A stretch of 39,413 nucleotides of DNA. It comes from Acetobacter sp. GTDB lineage: Bacteria > Pseudomonadota > Alphaproteobacteria > RF32 > CAG-239. How positions within the stretch are numbered: position 1 is the first letter of the stretch; the number at the start of each line of letters is the position of its first letter. The position numbers and the translations under genes are program-made. This document shows positions 30,980-36,630 of this stretch, piece after piece. A model generated the notes under the pieces. The model was not told the DNA's origin, did not search any database, and saw nothing but the letters and a program-made list of their open reading frames with translations. The stretch spans positions 1 through 39,413 of the forward strand of contig JAMPED010000016.1 of assembly GCA_023665325.1 (NCBI GenBank), read 5' to 3'.

Positions 30980-31420
30980 TTATTTCAATATCCCCTTTAA
31001 GTTAACAACAGGACATAGCGTTGCATATAAGTCATTATGATTAAGAACACGTTTAATACTTGGGTAATCTTTTTTTAACCAATTAATCAATTCTTTACCC
31101 GATTGTATCTGCTCTTCGGTCGGATTGGTTTTTCTAAAATCTCCTTCCAAACAAATACCAATTGAGTATTGATTGTTGCTTGGACAGTGTGCTCCTATAT
31201 ATTCAATGGGCCTTCCTGCATAAATAGTACCATCGGTCCTAATATAATAATGATAACCTATTCCAGCCCATCCATTACGTTCGCGATGTAGTTTATGAAT
31301 ATCCTCCACGCTTCCCGTACCGCAAGAATGATGGAGAATAATTAAGAAGATTTTATTCAGTGGTCTGGTCTTCATCTGTTTAATGTCAAATTTTAATTGA
31401 GGTTTTTGTATGCTTGTCAT
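30980..31420 (-). CDS. N-acetylmuramoyl-L-alanine amidase (T7 lysozyme/PGRP fold)
   Basis: 146 residues. The phrases LIILHHSCGTG, IGYHYYIRTDGTIYAGRPIE, IGAHCPSNNQYSIGICLEGD and NHNDLYATLCPVVNLK follow the T7 lysozyme pattern. Zinc ligands of T7 (His17, His122, Cys130) correspond to His30, His128 and Cys136. The catalytic Tyr46 corresponds to Tyr56. The position of T7 Lys128 is Thr134, as in many PGRP amidases. It cuts the bond between muramic acid and L-Ala of peptidoglycan. In T7 the enzyme also binds the phage RNA polymerase, but no such polymerase is present here. Confidence 0.92.
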   Translation of the reverse strand: MTSIQKPQLKFDIKQMKTRPLNKIFLIILHHSCGTGSVEDIHKLHRERNGWAGIGYHYYIRTDGTIYAGRPIEYIGAHCPSNNQYSIGICLEGDFRKTNPTEEQIQSGKELINWLKKDYPSIKRVLNHNDLYATLCPVVNLKGILK

Positions 31421-31757
31421 CGTGCCATCCTTCCATATTATGATAAGTTTCTAGTACATTTATATTATTCAAGTGATTATTGATTAAGTGTTTCATAAAC
31501 TCACTATATTCAGTGTTCGGATAGTATAGCCTATGTTTAAACCCTGGTGTATTAAAGGGTTCATAATCGTAAACTACATAAGTATTATATTTACTTTTCC
31601 ATTGTTGCTTAACTGGTTCGATATTTAGTTCTTCTTCGTACCTTTTAATTAAGTGACTAATATCCTTATTTTCCGCCTCGTACTCAGCTACTAAATAAAA
31701 TATATCTTCCGTAGTATCAATGTCCCATTCAATTACATAATCGTCTTTAAATTCCAT
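31386..31757 (-). CDS. Hypothetical early-type protein
   Basis: 123 residues from ATG 31757 (MEFKDDYVIEWDIDTTEDIF), chosen because AGGAG lies 8 bases upstream; an in-frame TTG at 31772 is inside the ribosome site. It is acidic, with aromatic residues in the middle (YNTYVVYDYEPFNTPGFKHR), and ends in His-rich HNMEGWHDDKHTKTSIKI. It overlaps the amidase start by 35 bases. No family is recognised. Confidence 0.6.
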   Translation of the reverse strand: MEFKDDYVIEWDIDTTEDIFYLVAEYEAENKDISHLIKRYEEELNIEPVKQQWKSKYNTYVVYDYEPFNTPGFKHRLYYPNTEYSEFMKHLINNHLNNINVLETYHNMEGWHDDKHTKTSIKI

Positions 31758-32010
31758 CGTTACGCTCCTCAATTATCTGTGATATATCTTGACGCGCTAC
31801 AAGTTCAACATATCTATCTCCACCTTCGACAAGTTCCTTTAATTCAAACGTAGCCATAGTTGGACCTTGAGTTATTATATATTTCCCCAATGGCATTGGA
31901 AAATCTCCCAACAACCAATTAGATAATACATCCTTCCAGTTATCCTCAGCCGTGACTGCCTCTATACTTTTATCTTTATTATTTCGTTGTCTATATAATG
32001 TTGCTACCAT
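31747..32010 (-). CDS. Hypothetical early-type protein
   Basis: 87 residues, start MVATLYRQRNNKDKSIEAVT, GGAG binding site. Mixed alpha-beta look (WKDVLSNWLLGDFPMPLGKY). It overlaps the next gene by 11 bases. No family is recognised. Confidence 0.55.
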   Translation of the reverse strand: MVATLYRQRNNKDKSIEAVTAEDNWKDVLSNWLLGDFPMPLGKYIITQGPTMATFELKELVEGGDRYVELVARQDISQIIEERNDGI

Positions 32011-32014
32011 ATTA

Positions 32015-32179
32015 TTACATCTCCATAAGTTCTATAATTTCCATACTATCAGATAAATTTTTAAGAACATCATTATAATTACGTCGGGCCTTACTGCCCC
32101 TATCTTTTTGATTTCTTATCCTTTCTATCTGATTATAGTATTCTTGCAATTGCCCTAAAAGTATTTCTTTATCAAACAT
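32015..32179 (-). CDS. Small coiled-coil-like protein
   Basis: 54 residues, start MFDKEILLGQLQEYYNQIER. Mostly helical and charged (RNQKDRGSKARRNYNDVLKN), ends IIELMEM. It is followed 4 bases later by the next start, and preceded 4 bases away by another small gene, so it fits a compact early operon. No family is recognised. Confidence 0.6.
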   Translation of the reverse strand: MFDKEILLGQLQEYYNQIERIRNQKDRGSKARRNYNDVLKNLSDSMEIIELMEM

Positions 32180-32183
32180 ATTA

Positions 32184-32363
32184 TTATATTTCCTGTATAT
32201 CGTTCTTACAATATCTGTAGCTTGGATTGTATTTAATCAATCGGTTAACACTTTTGTATTTTTTAGTTTCTTGCTTCCAATATCCAATATCGTAACTGCC
32301 ATAAAATTGTAGGCCAATATAAAAATCGTTATTCAAGTCTTTAATTATTTTTTTATTAATCAT
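32184..32363 (-). CDS. Small hypothetical protein
   Basis: 59 residues, start MINKKIIKDLNNDFYIGLQF. Basic and aromatic (YGSYDIGYWKQETKKYKSVN). It starts 4 bases after the stop of the 38-residue gene, with GGAGGA from that gene's end as its binding site. No family is recognised. Confidence 0.55.
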   Translation of the reverse strand: MINKKIIKDLNNDFYIGLQFYGSYDIGYWKQETKKYKSVNRLIKYNPSYRYCKNDIQEI

Positions 32364-32367
32364 ATTT

Positions 32368-32484
32368 TTATTCCTCCGTTTTCGTTACTTCATAGTCGGC
32401 TATTTCGTTCATATTGTCCATTAGACTAAAGAAATAATCTGCATCATTGTCGTTATCAATCCTTACTGTTACTGTGTACTTCAT
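32368..32484 (-). CDS. Very small acidic protein
   Basis: 38 residues, start MKYTVTVRIDNDNDADYFFS, with a strong AAAGGAGA binding site. It is the first gene after the perfect promoter at 32511-32539, which argues that it is expressed. The pattern of one beta strand and one acidic helix is too short to name. Confidence 0.6.
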   Translation of the reverse strand: MKYTVTVRIDNDNDADYFFSLMDNMNEIADYEVTKTEE

Positions 32485-32510
32485 ATTATATTCTCCTTTC
32501 GTATATTCTT

Positions 32511-32539
32511 ATTATACTATTCAATTTTATATTTGTCAA
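32511..32539 (-). promoter_or_regulatory. Perfect sigma-70 promoter for early genes and lysis cassette
   Basis: Minus strand reads TTGACA (32539-32534), exactly 17 bases, then TATAAT (32516-32511). Both hexamers are full consensus. It drives the small early genes and probably the amidase cassette. Confidence 0.85.
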
Positions 32540-32568
32540 GTGTATGTAAAGATATTGTTACAATAGTA

Positions 32569-32760
32569 TTATATAAAAAACATTATCAATACTATAATAG
32601 TAATAATGATTAGCGTTACTGTCCTGCCTTTATCCGTGAAGAATGCTAGATATACTAATGCAATCAAAAAGTATAGAAAATATGCTATCGCACTTAAACA
32701 AAGACTGCCGACAAACATCCATATTAATATAGATACAAAGAAGTTAATCAATTCTAGCAT
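32569..32760 (-). CDS. Membrane protein with two helices
   Basis: 63 residues from ATG 32760 (MLELINFFVSILIWMFVGSL). A longer reading (to 32808) is in frame but would run over the small gene upstream. ATG 32760 overlaps that gene's stop (ATGCTAG), so translation is coupled. Hydrophobic stretches at about 5-45 and 50-63 (TVTLIIITIIVLIMFF) sit on either side of TDKGR. It could be a holin-like or superinfection-immunity membrane protein. No family is recognised. Confidence 0.6.
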   Translation of the reverse strand: MLELINFFVSILIWMFVGSLCLSAIAYFLYFLIALVYLAFFTDKGRTVTLIIITIIVLIMFFI

Positions 32761-32849
32761 ACAATAGCCCCCAATAATATTGCTGATAGCATTAATGCAC
32801 CAAAGCATAGCGCCATTATTAAACCAAACAATAAATCATCTGTTAACAT
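32754..32849 (-). CDS. 31-residue membrane peptide
   Basis: Start MLTDDLLFGLIMALCFGALM, ends LSAILLGAIVC. One hydrophobic helix. Its ATG overlaps the stop of the gene upstream (ATGTTAA), and its stop overlaps the start of the next membrane gene (ATGCTAG). Such double coupling in an early operon supports it being translated. A tiny membrane pair with the next gene is possible. Confidence 0.5.
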   Translation of the reverse strand: MLTDDLLFGLIMALCFGALMLSAILLGAIVC

Positions 32850-33040
32850 AAGTATTCAATCCCATTTTTCGTATAATCGTCATAGTCAAAGTATTCTACT
32901 ACCAACTCTGCAAATATATCCCCAGCCTGCTTGTCATATTCAACTGCATATATTCTACTATACTCTGTATTGTTATTTGTTACTACTTCTAGATTAGGGT
33001 CAAGTTGATTTAATAGTCTTATTAGTTCATTCACTTTCAT
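32843..33040 (-). CDS. Small hypothetical protein
   Basis: 65 residues, start MKVNELIRLLNQLDPNLEVV, with AGAAAGGA upstream as part of a repeated upstream cassette (see 33722-33735 and 34141-34154). The N-terminal phrase is common in tiny phage proteins with a two-strand, one-helix fold (VNELIRLLNQLDPN). Acidic end (VVEYFDYDDYTKNGIEYLC). Function unknown. Confidence 0.65.
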   Translation of the reverse strand: MKVNELIRLLNQLDPNLEVVTNNNTEYSRIYAVEYDKQAGDIFAELVVEYFDYDDYTKNGIEYLC

Positions 33041-33282
33041 ATTTATATCTTGTTCCTTTCTGTACGTTTCTTGTACTCATATATAATATTAATAACTATC
33101 TTAAATGTTCATAGTTCTACGCGCTACTTCTTTCATAATACAAACGCCATCAGCAATTGACTAAGCATTTATATTTAATTTATTAGTATAGTTTTGTAAT
33201 AATAATTGACCTGCTAAATTCCATTTAGCTATATCTCTATTATTGAATAATCTATCTTTATCATAAAGCTTTCTTGCTTTAG
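33041..33282 (-). other. Gap with an orphan coding-like stretch
   Basis: No gene with a start is supported here. From 33282 down to a TAG at 33161-33163, a different frame from the preceding gene stays open and reads like protein: KARKLYDKDRLFNNRDIAKW, then NLAGQLLLQNYTNKLNINA. It has no ATG, GTG or good ribosome site. It may be a broken gene end, or an extension of the preceding gene through a frameshift. A cassette with AGTACAAGAAACGTACAG-AAAGGA lies at 33047-33080. Confidence 0.45.
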
Positions 33283-33705
33283 TTAATAGCCAGCTTCGTA
33301 AAGTTCTTCCTCTAATTGGTCGAGCTCTTCATCCGTAAATAGCGCTTCGAGTTTTTCTGCAATTTTACCACAAGCCTTATAGATACTCCTTGCGTAATCC
33401 ATGGGTGCATACTGGTCGTACCCGAAATTATCGCAAAAATCTTTAAGGCTAGATGAATAACGATATGCATTTCTATCTCCTAATATACAATACAAGCTCC
33501 CAAGCTTGTCGGGTTTAACATTATTTTTAAAATTATACACGCTGTCATAAAAAATGTAAGTAATACTGCGTTCGTTATACCATAGCTTCATCCTATATTT
33601 ATTCACGTACCCTAAATCTCTCCACGGATTACTTACAGTACATTTTGAAACTATTGTGATTTTAACTTTATTAAGTAAATTTTCTTTTGCGTTCATGTTT
33701 GCCAT
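33283..33705 (-). CDS. Hypothetical early-type protein
   Basis: 140 residues from ATG 33705 (MANMNAKENLLNKVKITIVS). An upstream ATG (33762) is in frame, but AGAAAGGA sits 6 bases before 33705. The 14-mer TTGTACACGTTTTT at 33722-33735 lies in the gap before that site, mirroring the layout in front of the neighbour gene. The sequence has a beta part (TVSNPWRDLGYVNKYRMKLW) and an acidic helical end (ALFTDEELDQLEEELYEAGY). No family is recognised. An orphan coding-like frame continues beyond its stop. Confidence 0.65.
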   Translation of the reverse strand: MANMNAKENLLNKVKITIVSKCTVSNPWRDLGYVNKYRMKLWYNERSITYIFYDSVYNFKNNVKPDKLGSLYCILGDRNAYRYSSSLKDFCDNFGYDQYAPMDYARSIYKACGKIAEKLEALFTDEELDQLEEELYEAGY

Positions 33706-33721
33706 TGGTATCCTTTCTATC

Positions 33722-33735
33722 TTGTACACGTTTTT
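33722..33735 (-). repeat. 14-mer upstream repeat (AAAAACGTGTACAA)
   Basis: Identical 14-base copy of the site at 34141-34154, each about 20-70 bases upstream of a small early gene. It is a variant of the AAAAACGTGYATAA site found on the other strand at 34748, 34845 and 35492. The direction here is that of transcription. Confidence 0.7.
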
Positions 33736-33765
33736 TCTATACTCATATAATAATAAGCTCAAGCT

Positions 33766-34089
33766 TTATATAAAATCTACTTGACTTACAAGTCTTTCAA
33801 CTGCAACAGTTTCTTGATTTAACATATTCTTTAAGAACTTGCACACGTTCGCAATCTTATTGTCATTCCAGCTGTTGTTACTTGCTACCAGTACCGTAAC
33901 TACAAAAGTATCTTCGACTATAGTTTTACCTTCGTTATTACCTTCCTGCATGGTGTAAACGCCTACAGTTTTCTTAATAGTAAAGTTCTCGAAACAAGTC
34001 TCGATTACTCTGGTAATTTGCAAGTCATCCATCTCGCGCTTCAATGTATCCTTGTCTAATGTTCCTATGTAAAAATTCAACGTTGCCAT
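33766..34089 (-). CDS. Hypothetical first early protein
   Basis: 107 residues, start MATLNFYIGTLDKDTLKREM with AGAAAGGGG upstream. It is the first gene after the control region and its extended -10 promoter at 34172-34200. It reads as an alpha-beta domain (DLQITRVIETCFENFTIKKT; EDTFVVTVLVASNNSWNDNK). First-transcribed phage genes often encode host-takeover or anti-defence proteins, but nothing in this sequence names a function. Confidence 0.7.
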   Translation of the reverse strand: MATLNFYIGTLDKDTLKREMDDLQITRVIETCFENFTIKKTVGVYTMQEGNNEGKTIVEDTFVVTVLVASNNSWNDNKIANVCKFLKNMLNQETVAVERLVSQVDFI

Positions 34090-34140
34090 ATTGCTTTTGC
34101 CCCTTTCTATTATTATTCTTTTTCTTCTTCATCTTTTGTT

Positions 34141-34154
34141 TTGTACACGTTTTT
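34141..34154 (-). repeat. 14-mer upstream repeat (AAAAACGTGTACAA)
   Basis: Exact match to the site at 33722-33735. It lies between the -10 box at 34172 and ATG 34089, in the expected leader of the first early gene. It could be an operator or mRNA site. Confidence 0.7.
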
Positions 34155-34171
34155 GTTGTCCTTACATATAC

Positions 34172-34200
34172 ATAATAACATATAATAAATTCTATGTCAA
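34172..34200 (-). promoter_or_regulatory. Early promoter (extended -10)
   Basis: Minus strand reads TTGACA (34200-34195), 17 bases ending in TGT, then TATTAT (34177-34172). The TG before the -10 box makes it an extended -10 promoter. It fires from the control region into the first early genes. Confidence 0.75.
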
Positions 34201-34253
34201 TAGTCTTTATTCTATATATTTACAATCTGTTACAATTGTACTATGCATACTCC

Positions 34254-34270
34254 CTATATAATATTGTATA
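34254..34270. repeat. 17-base direct repeat, copy 1
   Basis: CTATATAATATTGTATA occurs here and again at 34393-34409, 139 bases apart, both in AT-rich non-coding DNA. Candidate unwinding or binding element. Confidence 0.75.
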
Positions 34271-34392
34271 CAAATTGCTATATAATTATCTATTTAATAA
34301 TTTGTTACATATGTATTTACATATTCACATCTTATACACACCTTTAGTTATATATTCAAAATAATACTTACTTATTCTTTAGGCGTTAATAA

Positions 34393-34409
34393 CTATATAA
34401 TATTGTATA
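34393..34409. repeat. 17-base direct repeat, copy 2
   Basis: Exact copy of the sequence at 34254-34270. The DnaA-like TTATACACA (34332-34340) lies between the two copies. Confidence 0.75.
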
Positions 34410-34453
34410 TAGATAACTACCTTTCCTATATATTTATTCAGCTATCAAACAAC

Positions 34454-34505
34454 GGGGGCTAGAACGTCGATATCCCCCCCTTCTCGCGCGCGTCCAGGTT
34501 GGGGG
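34454..34505. other. G-run / C-run / G-run switch-like island
   Basis: GGGGG (34454-34458), then CCCCCCC (34474-34480), then CGCGCGCG (34485-34492), then GGGGG (34501-34505) in otherwise AT-rich sequence. The C-run can pair with either G-run, giving two exclusive hairpins (loops of about 15 and 20 bases). Confidence 0.6.
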
Positions 34506-34747
34506 ATTATAGTCTCATACTCGGAGAGGTGATATGTCAAAAGAAGGGGTTTTTGAATAGTGTATAAAGTAGGCCTTTGCAGGGGGTATATGTTGTATAG
34601 CACTTTTGTATAGTATCTTACATATATTATTGCATAGCCAAGGCCTCGCGGGCTGCGGGCGGTCACGTATTATCCTCGCAAAGCTGCGGCGTACTTTCTT
34701 TCTCTTTATTTATATACTATCTTATTTACATTATTGCATTGGTATGC

Positions 34748-34761
34748 AAAAACGTGCATAA
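34748..34761 (+). repeat. Iteron-like site 1 (AAAAACGTGCATAA)
   Basis: 14-base motif whose complement begins TTATGCACG, one base off a DnaA box. Related sites lie at 34845 and 35492 in the same direction. Confidence 0.7.
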
Positions 34762-34844
34762 GACTTTACCGTAGTACATATCAATGTACGTAGGTATTCT
34801 TTCTATATATTTATTATATACATTTATTATGTTCTTGGTAGAAC

Positions 34845-34858
34845 AAAAACGTGTATAA
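34845..34858 (+). repeat. Iteron-like site 2 (AAAAACGTGTATAA)
   Basis: Sits exactly between the two GTTCT/AGAAC dyads, so three elements overlap. Its complement begins TTATACACG, like a DnaA box. Confidence 0.7.
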
Positions 34859-34988
34859 TATAGTTCTTTAGAACTTTAATAAATAACAAAGACGGAATAT
34901 CGTTTAGATATATCCGTCCTGAATAAGCTTTAGCTTATGAAGTGTATAAAATGCGTAAGCATTTCTTATTAATTACTTATAAGTCTTT

Positions 34989-35013
34989 AAATATAAAAAG
35001 GACATTTTGTCCT
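34989..35013 (-). terminator. Intrinsic terminator after initiator-like gene
   Basis: Minus strand: AGGACA-AAA-TGTCCT (35013-34999) followed by TTTTTATATTT. A third arm, AGGACAA at 35034-35040, can pair with TTGTCCT (35007-35013), so an alternative fold could disrupt this hairpin. Good terminator shape. Confidence 0.7.
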
Positions 35014-35066
35014 CCGAAATTGTATAAAAGTCAAGGACAATTTGACCCACGAATTTAAATTACGTT

Positions 35067-35459
35067 TCACCTACGTCTCTTATAATACCTTTTCTCTCCG
35101 TACTCCGTGAGGATTTTCTCAACCCCTAATTCTAGGTATCTAACTACCTCAGCTTCAGGTCTACGCTTAGCGTCGGCGTATAGGGCAACATACACATTAC
35201 GTTTACGTTCACCTGTAGGACTTATCATCCTCTTTTGAACCATATCTAGTTCTACGAATTTATCTAGCATTCGTCCTATGGTTTTAGAAGAACACCTTAG
35301 CACTTTCGCCATCCATTCTTCAGTCCAAGTTATATACTTTTTATTCATTATCATCGTATACAGTATTGCTTCTATCGGCTTCAGCTGAAACGTATCAGTA
35401 ACCCAGCTAGGTACTAGAGGATAGTAGAAATCATCCCTTTTTATCACTTTCCATTCCAT
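35067..35459 (-). CDS. Winged-helix protein, candidate replication initiator
   Basis: 130 residues, start MEWKVIKRDDFYYPLVPSWV, AGAAGG binding site. Residues of about 26-95 make a winged helix: KPIEAILYTMIMNKKYITWT, then EWMAKVLRCSSKTIGRMLDK, then a wing with PTGERKRNVYVALYADAKRR. The layout resembles the first domain of plasmid and phage initiators (RepA_N or DnaD N-terminal type). The basic C-terminus (GEKRYYKRRR) suits DNA binding. Iteron-like sites lie on both sides (34748, 34845, 35492). It could instead be a transcription repressor of the control region. Short for a full initiator. Confidence 0.6.
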   Translation of the reverse strand: MEWKVIKRDDFYYPLVPSWVTDTFQLKPIEAILYTMIMNKKYITWTEEWMAKVLRCSSKTIGRMLDKFVELDMVQKRMISPTGERKRNVYVALYADAKRRPEAEVVRYLELGVEKILTEYGEKRYYKRRR

Positions 35460-35491
35460 ATTTATTTTCCTTCTACTTGTTATGGATAAGA

Positions 35492-35505
35492 AAAAACGTG
35501 CATAA
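35492..35505 (+). repeat. Iteron-like site 3 (AAAAACGTGCATAA)
   Basis: Third copy, identical to site 1. It spans the gap between the initiator-like gene and its upstream neighbour, about 33 bases before ATG 35459, where an autoregulatory operator would be expected. Confidence 0.7.
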
Positions 35506-35763
35506 TTAAATATCCACGTAATCTATTATATAGTAGTTATCTCTCTTCGCGATATTAAAGTTATCATCCTTTACACACCTTAGTAAAGACCATTCTAACT
35601 TATAATCTACGGGTTCCTCTAACATATAAGCTAGGCATTCTATATTATCGAATTCTAGAGATGGAGTGCAAAGCTCTTTCAGCTTTTTCTTAACTCTTTG
35701 GTAGTCTCTTTTGGTCCATCCTCGTTCTATAGCTTTCCATTTTACCAAATCTTCTTTACTCAT
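35506..35763 (-). CDS. Hypothetical basic protein
   Basis: 85 residues, start MSKEDLVKWKAIERGWTKRD. Basic helical front (YQRVKKKLKELCTPSLEFDN) and acidic beta end (NIAKRDNYYIIDYVDI). It overlaps the preceding gene by 8 bases; GAAGGA within that gene is its ribosome site. No family is recognised. Confidence 0.6.
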   Translation of the reverse strand: MSKEDLVKWKAIERGWTKRDYQRVKKKLKELCTPSLEFDNIECLAYMLEEPVDYKLEWSLLRCVKDDNFNIAKRDNYYIIDYVDI

Positions 35764-36064
35764 TGTACGGTCCTTCTAGCAAGGTTAGGCGTTGGACTTT
35801 GAACTTAAACAATCCTGCAGTATCTTGAATTAGGTCTGGAGTTAACGGCACAAGGAATATAGGTAAGTCATACATTCGTTCTATAGCCGACAAAGTAGTA
35901 AACCATACAGAAACTTGATAGTCATTGAGGGTCTTATTCAGGTACTTGTACGCTTCTTTCTTTGTCTTAAAGAATAAAGTACGAACACTTAATTCAGCTA
36001 TATCTTTTATATTTTCGTTGTAATACAGTCCAGTATTAACTTCTTTTAATGCAAAAAGTCTCAT
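35756..36064 (-). CDS. Hypothetical protein
   Basis: 102 residues, start MRLFALKEVNTGLYYNENIK. It mixes beta and helical pieces (SVRTLFFKTKKEAYKYLNKT). The AAGG ribosome site lies in a small dyad (ACCT-AAAA-AGGT on the minus strand), which could mask it. Upstream is a gap of about 107 bases with no obvious promoter. No family is recognised. Confidence 0.6.
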   Translation of the reverse strand: MRLFALKEVNTGLYYNENIKDIAELSVRTLFFKTKKEAYKYLNKTLNDYQVSVWFTTLSAIERMYDLPIFLVPLTPDLIQDTAGLFKFKVQRLTLLEGPYNE

Positions 36065-36171
36065 ATTTTTACCTTTTTAGGTACCATAAATGGCCTTATT
36101 TAAAAGCTAGGATTAAATACATTACCTCTTTACTTAACCCACCTTAACGGGGCATTGATAGTAGTAATCCA

Positions 36172-36348
36172 TCAATTTTCTGTGTCATTACTACCTGGAG
36201 TTTGTTTATTGAAATCTAGTCCTAGTTTCTCACAACATTCTTTGCAATATTTCCATCTCGGAGGAAAGCTTTTGACTTTGGTGATATCTTTATCCAGCCA
36301 GCAATTATTACACTTAGGATTTTTACAGTAATGTACAACGTAAGCCAT
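36172..36348 (-). CDS. Small Cys-rich, probable zinc-binding protein
   Basis: 58 residues, start MAYVVHYCKNPKCNNCWLDK. Cys8, Cys13, Cys16, Cys35, Cys38 and Cys39 give C-x4-C-x2-C then C-x2-C-C, a likely zinc knuckle or ribbon. It starts 2 bases after the stop of the membrane-protein gene. It may be a small nucleic-acid-binding or regulatory protein. Confidence 0.6.
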   Translation of the reverse strand: MAYVVHYCKNPKCNNCWLDKDITKVKSFPPRWKYCKECCEKLGLDFNKQTPGSNDTEN

Positions 36349-36350
36349 TT

Positions 36351-36590
36351 CTATTCATCCTCTTCTGTATCGTCTTCAAGATAGTCGGCTCCGAAACCTA
36401 CGGCTACACCGCAGCCGCCAGCCAATTCTTGAGAAGCTTGCTCTTCTTGCTGAGCTTTTTCGTAAACTTCCACTAGAGCATTGTATACATCTTTCGGAAG
36501 TGTTTCGTAATTTTTGTTGAAGTAAATTACCCCTGCCAGTAAAATCATAAAAGTGTTAAAGATTGAAAAAATAAAAGTTGCTATTAGCAT
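36351..36590 (-). CDS. One-helix membrane protein with acidic tail
   Basis: 79 residues, start MLIATFIFSIFNTFMILLAG. One hydrophobic segment at about 2-23, then a charged helix (LPKDVYNALVEVYEKAQQEE) and a Gly and Asp-rich end (GCGVAVGFGADYLEDDTEED). It follows the distal tail genes, a place where holins or spanins are often encoded. The N-in or N-out state cannot be read. No family is recognised. Confidence 0.6.
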   Translation of the reverse strand: MLIATFIFSIFNTFMILLAGVIYFNKNYETLPKDVYNALVEVYEKAQQEEQASQELAGGCGVAVGFGADYLEDDTEEDE

Positions 36591-36630
36591 AGAGTATTCA
36601 CCTTCTTTCTAAATAAGTGGTTATATATAA

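Larger units (their letters stand above)
34774..35046. other. Array of eight small stem-loops
   Basis: Eight dyads of 5-10 pairs in 273 bases: GTACAT-ATCA-ATGTAC (34774-34789), TGTTCT-TGGT-AGAACA (34830-34845), AGTTCT-TT-AGAACT (34862-34875), GACGGA-TAT with bulge (34891-34918), ATAAGCT-TT-AGCTTAT (34923-34938), AAATGC-GTAA-GCATTT (34949-34964), AGGACA-TTT-TGTCCT (34999-35013) and GTCAA-GGACAAT-TTGAC (35030-35046). The second and third share arms GTTCT/AGAAC with centres 31 bases apart. On the transcribed strand several are followed by TTTTATA. The region begins 20 bases after the initiator-like gene. Confidence 0.7.
34201..35066. other. Control region and candidate replication origin, no convincing gene
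   Basis: About 870 bases hold no supported gene. The features are: exact DnaA-box-like TTATACACA at 34332-34340; near-consensus TTAT[AG]CAC boxes on the minus strand at 34559-34567, 34753-34761, 34850-34858 and 34941-34949; a 17-base direct repeat; the iteron-like 14-mer; a GC-rich island at 34450-34700; and a stem-loop array at 34774-35046. AT-rich stretches surround them. This combination is typical of an iteron or DnaA-type origin. A 73-codon open frame at 34445-34666 starts with GTG, lacks a ribosome site and looks non-protein. Confidence 0.6.

Noticed and set aside
34445..34666. 73-codon open frame in the control region
   Set aside because: It starts with GTG, has no ribosome site, contains the G/C-run island and reads unlike protein (MTARSPRGLGYAIIYVRYYT). 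I treat it as a chance frame in non-coding DNA.
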